Below, piece by piece: positions 52,599 to 61,500 of a stretch of 64,000 nucleotides of DNA. Made by a program: the position numbers and the translations under genes. The DNA lies in NCBI RefSeq assembly GCF_041296385.1, contig NC_091023.1, positions 3,534,924 through 3,598,923 of the forward strand. The letters are read 5' to 3'. The stretch comes from Aphelocoma coerulescens (taxonomy: Eukaryota; Chordata; Aves; Passeriformes; Corvidae). The notes beneath the pieces were generated by a model. The model searched no databases, had not been told where the DNA came from, and worked only from the letters and a program-made list of their open reading frames with translations. Position 1 is the stretch's first letter. Each line of letters opens with the position of its first letter.

Positions 52599-55500
52599 CT
52601 ACCAAGAACAGACATGAGAAAAGCTTGTCCCTCACTCACAGAGAACCTTGTCCTTTGGTTACAAGCTGTACCCCTTTCCCAAACCTCCCAAAACAGCCAT
52701 TTTCTTTCCTTTACAGGTCTTCTGGGAAATTAACTCTTCAAAGGAACAGCTTGAGATGTGGTAAATACCCTGCAGAATACGGCTGTCTGTCCAAGTAACA
52801 GGTCCACAGTGCTCTGAGCTCCAGAGAACTCTCATGAGAGCTCACTGTGTTCTCTCCTCAGTGTTATCAAGGATGGCAAGGTGACAATAATTATTGCTTT
52901 TCTTAACAATAAATTAGGAAATAGGTAAGAGCCTTGCTCAGATGGAAGAAAGCAAAGCAGCAGTGAAAAAAGCAAGACAAATCCACTGTGAATTAGACAT
53001 TTTCCCCTTGAAATCACTACATGAGCCCAGTGCATTAAAGAGCACAACTTACGGCCCGGGTAGCTGATACCTAAGCTGCTCACAAGTGTGTGACACTCTC
53101 CCAAGGAAGGGGGACATGTGACACCTCAGTAAAACCACATTCCAAAACAACCAATATGGCCCTGCATGACAGGACCCAGAGCAAGGGTTCTCAACGTAGC
53201 AGCCAAGTGTTGTACGTGGTGCATTTCACACTCTGTGGAACCCCCTAAGAGCAATTAATTGTAATTATAGAGGATAATAAAATATAATTACAGAGAAACC
53301 AGCCAAGTGAAAGGGCGCCCTGCACTTATTGCTCTCAGCCTTGTGTTATAACTTCTGCTCCGAGATGGAAGATAAAAATCAAGAAACTCTTTACAGAACC
53401 TGGAAATCTGACTCCCAAAGAGCTGGTGGAGCTGAGCACCCCACAGCCCTTCCTCCCACATCCCTCCCTGGCTCCAAGGAAGCCCCAGACTCCTGGCACA
53501 AAGCCCAGCTCACAGCTCTAGGTGTATCCCCAGCTCTCCCCACACAGAGGAGGGTTCTGTCAGAGGAGGGATCTCCAAATATCATCAGTGGGGAGAGGAA
53601 GGGAATGTTACTCCTGAGAATGTGCTGGAAGACCACTCAGACTAGGAGGAAAGAGAGGATGGGATGACCAACCACTGAGTTAAGAGCAGGTTATACACCA
53701 AGACAGAGAAAACAGAAAATTACCTCTCAAAGGTGTATTTGCTCTCAGCCCTGAAGAAATACACGTGGGACTTGAACTGCAGCTTGAAGACATAATCCTT
53801 CTGAATCCCGTCCGCCTCCACAGGGCAGCTGACAGTGTAGCCGAGCAGCGGGAGGCTGGCCAGGGGATAATCATCCTGCAAGAGCCCAAGAGCCCAGCCC
53901 TCAGTGCAAGGCACCCCTGCCATGCAGCCCCTGTGCCACAGGTAAGGGCTGTGCACTCTTGTTCAGGAGACAACAGGAGGACTCTTCTGCAAGGCCACCA
54001 AGAGCTTACAGTGAAACCTTCCCCCAACTCCTTTCATTTTTTTATAGTTATTTGCTTCTGCTCCTCTGCCCGGCGCTGCCTCCTGGGCTCCCTCTCTCCC
54101 TTTCTATGGAACTCCAAGCACAGATCTGACAAAAAAGGTAAAGTAACCCTCACAAAAGAAATGTGCCCTCAAGGCAAGAAGCCAGAATAACCCAGTTACT
54201 GGGTTAATAAACACGGTTTATTCGGTTAATAAGATGAAAAGATTGCGCTGCACTATGGTTCATTATCAAGCAGGTGCTGAATGTACCATGGGCAGAAAAA
54301 TCCCTGGAGCCCGTCAGGCTGAGCTGAAGCCCAGCAGGGAGAGAAGCTGGCAATGGAGGCCCAGAGGCTGCTACGTCCCTCACATCCTTTAGTCACTGCA
54401 TGAGGACATGCTTCCCCCTCCCCCACAGAAGGTCAGTACCATCAGAACTGGAAATCCTGATTAAGCTCCACAAGCAGTCCCCACAGCCTTTCAGAGAGCA
54501 GCCTCATTATGAACTACCTCCTCTTCCACTTGTTACTCTCCTTCAAACAGCAGTGATTTGCCCCTGGAGCTGAAAGTCAAGGATCCCCAGGTCCCCCCAA
54601 CACCCCGACCATCATCCCCTCACCTACACCTGCCCACCTGGTGTGTCTTGTAGAAGAACAAGCAGAAGTTGGTGAAGACCACCCACAGTTTCTGCCAGCC
54701 ATTGCTGTTCTTGAACTTCCTCAGCAAATACCCAGAGAGCTGGTTCTGGCACAGAAGGAAAAAAGGATTCCCATGAAATCCCAGGTTGCCATCCTGCAAG
54801 GTGAACAGCCCAACGCTGCTCCTGCGCTTGTTCCCTGGTGTCAAAGGCCTCCCAGGTATGGAGACAGCCACCAGGGTCCATCCCTTTCAGCCACCCTTTC
54901 TCACATGCAGAAAACCCACATGGAACACACTGTGTGAGAAGGGAAATAAAGCAGGAGAGGAAACAGAGGACTGCAGAGCTGGGAGATAACATGTGGCAGC
55001 TACACAAAGCCAAGCCAGCGTGGAAGGGGGGCTGCAGGGAGGGGAGCACCACTGCCTTGGAGTCAGCCAGTGGGATAAGGAATCCTATGGCATGGAATGA
55101 CAGTGCATGGATTTTGTAATTTGATAAAAAGACAGGATACATGGCAGATTTACAGAGAGAACTATTTTTTGAGGCATAAACAGGAGGAAATCCTGCCTTA
55201 ACAAGGCAATGGTACAAGTCTGCCTCTGAGGATGAGCATCCTCACGTGAGCAGTTAGGAAGCAGGACATTTTCCTGGGCATCCCATGGCTCCTCCCCACC
55301 AGCACAAAATGTGAGAGGCATCTTTACCTGGATCATGCACAAGTAATCAGACAGGGATAGGCTCTGGTTCCGGTACCAACAAACATGGGTGATTGTGTTG
55401 GGCCGTTGGGCCTGGCCCAGCAAATAGCGAGGAGGAAGCTCTGGAGAAACAGCAAGAGAGCAGAAAACTGAGCACAGAAAGGGGGAGAGAAAGAGAAAAA

Positions 55501-58500
55501 CAGAACGTTAAGGTGAGAGGAGTGATGCAAGAAAGGTGGCTGTCAAAGGAAAATGGATTGTGAAAAAAATGACGGCGTTAGAACATGGAACAGATCAGAG
55601 TGAGAGGGAGCGCAAGAACTCACACGTTCAATCCCAGAACCTCTAGCAGGGTGGGCTTGTTATCCATGCACAGAAGTGTGAAATGGTGTCTTTCCCAAGG
55701 TGTCAGCAGGGAAAGGCCTGTCCCTTCCAACAGAAGCCACAACAGAAGCCAGCTTGAGTGTCCAATGTCTGCACCTCAAGCCCAGGTGACATCTATAGCA
55801 CTTCCCTTACCAAGCTAATCCACACGATCTCTACGTCAGAAAAATGCAGGAGCTCCAGTGCCCAAACTTTTAACTCCAGTTAAACAAGTGCCTCAAGAGC
55901 AGAGCAGGACAGGCAGGCACAGACACATGCTGCAGCCCCCTGCCCCATTGCTTTTGTCAGGTTAGTGACCTTCTTTTTCTCTCCATGTCATTTAGGGTCC
56001 TTCCCACTTCTGGAAGTCTTCCAAGCATGCCAGCCTCCAGGAAGGTGTTCTACCCTGCCAAACTGCTGCCTAAAGTAAAACCATAGAGTAGGTGCAAGCA
56101 GTGTAAGGAGTGCTGAGCTGATCTGCCTCAAAATCTGCAGGATTCAGTGCCCAAATGTGCCACCAGTGCTGCCCTGCACTGTGAGTAACAGCAAGACTGC
56201 AGGTACCAGCGGCTCATAGAATCCCAAGAAGGTTTGTGTTGGAAGGGACCTTAAAGCTCATCTGGTTCCACCCCCTGTCATGGGCAGGGACACCTTCCAC
56301 TAGCCCAGGTTGCTCAGACCCCCACCCAGCCTGACCTTGAACACCTCAGTGGGCACATAATAAACATCTCTGCTCAGCATCAAATGATGCTGCCATGAAA
56401 AGACACCTGACTGCTCAGTCCTGCCAGTGAGGGAAGGGCAGAGAATTCCGACTGAATTCCCTCTTCTTAATTCTGAGTGCAGTACAGCACCTAGCCAGAG
56501 CTCAGTACAGCATTGGTCAGTCTCTAAAGGAAAATATCATGGATAGGGAACTTACAATCATAGAACCATTAAGGTTGGAAAAGACCTCCAAGATCATCAA
56601 GTCCAACCTTTCACCAAATCCCGCTGAACAATACAGCGAAGTACCACATCCACACATTCTTTGAACATTTCCAGGGATAGTGGCCCCACCACTGCCCTGG
56701 GCAGCCTGTTCCAATACTTAACCACTCTTTCTGTGGAGAGATTCTTCCTGATTCCCAACCTGAACCTCAACTGGTGCAGCTTGAGGTCATTCCCTCTTGT
56801 CCTACCCCTTGTTCCCTGGGAGCAGAGCCTGACCCCCACCTCACTGTCCCCTCCTGTCAGGGAGTTGTGCAGAGCCACAAGGTCCCCTCTGAGCCTCCTT
56901 TTCTCCAGGCTGAGCTCCCCCAGCTGCTCCTGGTGCTCCAGACCTTCCCCCAGCTCCGCTGTCATTCTCTGGATACACTCCAGCCCCTCAACGTCCTTCT
57001 TATCATGAGGGGCCCAGAACTGACCCAGGATTTGAGGCACATCAGCAGTGCCCAGCACAGGAGGATGCTTAGTCCTCCAGCAAGCAGGATGAAACCCAAA
57101 GGAGCAATTCAATCCCAGGATATCCTGGGTTGCCTTTAAACTTTCCCTGCTTTGATCCTGCTGCCGAAGCAAAGCCATGCTGCACGGAGAGCAGAGTGTG
57201 AGTAGGGACACGCAGACGAGCACAGAGGGGACAGGCATGCAGTGGTGTGGGATGGCCCACGCTGCCCCTGGACACAGAACCGCTGCCGAGGCGCAGTGGG
57301 AGATGGAGGCCAAGGCAGGGGGACAGAGCGAGGCGAGCGCTGCGCCCTCGGTACCTCGACGGCCACACTGTGGTCGGTCATGGAGACGCTGGTGTTGCGG
57401 TACCAGCACACGTGCATGGTTGTGTTGGCACGGTGATGGCTCTGCCTGTCCAAGGAGCTACGAGAGGAGTGAATGTCATCTTCGGACTCCTGTTCTACAG
57501 AGACCTCATCAGAGGATCCTGGGGGAGGAGAATTGGGTAGTGGTTTAAGAAAACCGTGCAATACAAAAAGCAAGAGAAGCTGGGGTTCCTGAGAAAGGCT
57601 GTTTTCTCTTGCCATGGTCCAGTTTTAAGTATGTCAAGTTGAACTGGTGACACGGCTCCTGTGACCACGCTAAGCACATCAGTCTGGGTTTCATTACTCA
57701 GTTCTGCCTGGGGCAGCTGACTCACAGGATCAAAGGATGGTTTGGGTTGGAAGGGACCTTAAAGCTCATCGGGTTCCAACCCCCTGCCATGGGCAGGGAC
57801 ACCTTCCACTGGAATAAAATCACAGAATGGTTTGAGTCAGTGCTGTGTCAAACGAACAAAAATGACCACACTTCATCTTGAGTCAAGGAACAGGACAGAG
57901 GGCAACAAGATGAAATCCTCCATGTTTCAGCACAGCCATAACACCACCAGACAGGCACAGGAATACTGAGCTGTAAAAGCTGACCTTCAGAGACACCACA
58001 TTTTGGACAAAAAAAATTCACCACGTGGTTAAATTGAGAAAAATCTATGTAAAAGGTGACTTAAGGACACACTTAAGGACTTAAGCTGCTATAAAATTAA
58101 CAACTCTGTAATGGGAGCATCTCTGCTGCATTTAAAGCTACCTTGAACATCAGTCTAGGAAGACAAGCATGCCTCTTTTGATTAAAACCAAAGCCCAATT
58201 GACTCTCCATTATCATATGAATTATAAAAATACTTCATTTATGTCACCAAACTCACAAAAGGAAAAGCAGAAAGGACAGGACTGCTGCTGCTTTCCAAGG
58301 AGGCAGGGAACAGCACTTACTGTTGGAGCGGTTGCACACCGAGTTTTCCAGAAGCATCTCGGATTTCTCAGTAGATTTTTTGGCCATTTCAATTGCCACA
58401 TTTAGGTCTTCCATCCACTTGCTCATCTCCAGGCGGGTACTGCAAGGGAAGAAGTGGGAATGAGGATCCACCAGCCCAGAGCTGAGCCCGTGTGCTGAAG

Positions 58501-61500
58501 GCACAGGTCACTGCCCAAAACAAGGGACAGCGTCCTTCCCTTAGATAAATAAAAACAAAATTAGAATTCCTCCAAAGCAGGAGCTTTCCAGAAAGGAAAC
58601 TGACCTCATACAGCCTCCACCTCTATATTCAATCCTTGAAACAAGACTAAACTAACAATTAAACACTTGGACTTTACAGCAAATAAAATGAACTGACAGC
58701 TGGCAGGGGTCAGGAGAGGAACTCTGGAGATGGGGGATATGAGCCATGATTTTTTGGAAGGATAAATGGCAGCCTGAAGCACAGCCCATCTTTTAAAGGG
58801 CATCTGGGATGTACCTGACATCTCAAGTCAGTAAAACCCAGAGCACAGGAAGAGGAGACTTCCTTCACTCCTCCCAGGATCCACTACAGGGTGAGACCCT
58901 CACAGCCCTTCCAGGTGTATCAGTGTCCACGGGGATGCAGCAGTGGAAGGTCTGGCTTTAGACACAGCCACAACATTTCCTTGTTTTGGTAACCACCTCT
59001 TTTTTCTGAAAGTTTTTAATTTAGACTGAAAATTCCACACATGGTCTAAGCCCAGCAGCAATTTTTTTTTTTTGACAGACAACCTTTGAGCTATTTTTAA
59101 GTCATGACAAGGTAAAACTTACATTTATTTTTCCAAATTTAAGAATCTTTCAAGCACCTTATGACTCACAGCTGCTGAGAAATAGCTGGTCTTAAAAAAC
59201 CCTGTGTTTTCAGGTGTTAGGGAATTAAAAAAATACATCTGCATACCAAACATATTGGCTCCTGTGCCATTACACACCTGATTGATAAATATACTGTAGT
59301 GGTTATTTTTCAAGAACAGGTCATCAAGCAGTAAGTAAAAAACCCTGTGATTTAAGGCTGAGATTTAGTGCTCCCACCCTGCATCGTTGGCATTCCTGAT
59401 TCCAGCTGCCTTTTTATAGCAGACTTGGAGAAAGACACAAACTCCTAAAGCTGTTTCTGAGACCAGGTGTAGGAGACATCCTAAGTACAAAAAGGCACCA
59501 AACTCACTGCACAGGGATAATTTAGGCTGAAAAGAGATTGTTTTTATTACCAAGTCAGCCTTTAATTTCTCCTCTCCCCAGCTTCCTCCATGAGATCCTG
59601 CAGGAACTCTCCCCTCCTCACAGCAATTCACATGTTCTGAATTTTCATTCTTTTGAGTCTCTAAAATATTTTTATGTTTAGATTTTGTCTCCTGAAGTGG
59701 TTTGAAGGATGACACTGGAAACTCCCAAATAAACAAACACACTGGCAACCTTATTGCTGCTGTTTGTGCTTTGGGTCAGATAGAAGCAGAGAATCCCAGG
59801 ATGGTTTGGGTGGGAAGGGACCTTAAAGCCCATCTCATCCCACTCCCTGCCATGGGTAGGGACACCTTCCACTAGCCCAGGGTGCTCCAAGCCCCGTCCA
59901 ACCTGGCCTCAGACACTCCCAGGGATGGGGCAGCCACAGCTTCTCTGGGCAGCCTGTGCCAGGGCCTCACCACCCTCATAGGGAAGAATTCCTTCCCAAT
60001 ATCCCATCTAACCCTGTGGCACTGGGAAGCCATTCTCCCTTGTCCTGTCTCTCCAGGCCAAAGTCCTTCTCCAGCTTCCTTGTTGGCTCCTTCAGGCCCT
60101 GCAAGGCCACAATGAGGTCACCCCAAAGCTTCTCCTCTCCAGGCTGAACAATCCCAGCTCTCGCAGCCTTTCCTCCCAGCAGAGCTGCTCCATCCCTCTG
60201 CTCATCCTGGTGCCTCCTCTGGCCTCTCTCCAGCAGCTCCACGTCCTCCCTGTGCTGGGCCCCAGGGCTGGGGCAGCTCTGCAGGTGGGGTCTCACCTGA
60301 GGGGGCACAGGGGCAGAATCCCAACCCCTTTCCTGCTGCCCTCGCTGGGGGATCAGCCCAGGATAAAGTACTCCTTCCCAAAATTCAACACTGAAAAAGG
60401 AGTTGTGAGGAGTCCTGGGTTTGTTTTGAAGTCCAGAGGATGCATGAAACACCCCTCTGGCTCTGCACCACTTGAGCAGTAACTTTCTGGAGAAGGAATC
60501 CATCAAAGCCACAGGCAACTGAGGAAAACTAGGATTACCTGGCTGCCACCACGATGGTTTTCTGTGCAGAATAGATAGTGAAGCAGTGTGGCACAGACCA
60601 TTCATTCTCACTCTCCTCCACCTGCAGGAAAAGAAAAGATTTTTCTCATCAGTGCTCAGTCACCAATAAACACTAAAACTGTCCTGTGCTGGCTGGGACT
60701 GGAGACAAACAGGATTCCAACCCGGCTGCAGAAGTGCAGAACAGCAACTCTTTGAAGAATACCACCTACTTCCAAGTCTATTTTGGCTCTCTACGAAAAT
60801 CTATGGTGTGTTTCTACTGCAGCAGCACAACACCACTTCCAACAGGGCAAGGAAAGGAAGGGGTTGGAGCAGATCTGGCTCATTACTCACCGGAGGGTCG
60901 AGCACTATCAGCTGCAAATCAAAGACAGAAAGAACAATCCTGTTAGAAAAGGTGTGGGGAGGCAGGAGGATTGGTTATAAACCAAGGTGTGTGCAGGGGG
61001 ACAAGACACCAGGATAAATAAATGCCTATTTCCAGATCAGCCTCTCACAGCAGTGTGAAAATGAATGGACAAGAGGGTGTGCTCCAGCTGTTTTGCTAAT
61101 GTGGAAGGAACAGACTCATCACCTGCAGATAAAGAAAGCTCTGCTTGACACACATCAAGGTCCAATTGCTGCTGAGATCAGCCTTGGAGCAGTTTGTGGC
61201 TTTGGTCCTTGTGCCCTGAAGGAATTCCTCAACCTGCCTTAGGCAAAGCCATGTCCTTAACCCTGGGATGCAACATGGAACCACTTACCAACATGCCATG
61301 CAGAGAGAGATGTCCATGGATTTTGAACTGATTTGTCCCTGTGACCCCTTTGCTTGTGTACAGTAACATATCTGAGAACTGGAAAGGAGGAAGAGAACAA
61401 TCAATGTTCTGAAAGCAGCAGGCAGGGCCAAGGATTTTTTGACATCTCCTGTTGTTTAAAGGCCACTGTAATGCATGAAAAATGCCATTTCTCTGTTTGT

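Noticed and set aside
56597..57409. 270-codon minus-strand open frame
   Set aside because: It runs from FARP2 exon A through its intron into a CR1 copy; intronic read-through, not a separate gene.
59976..60611. 211-codon minus-strand open frame
   Set aside because: Consists of part of a FARP2 exon in another frame plus a CR1 fragment.
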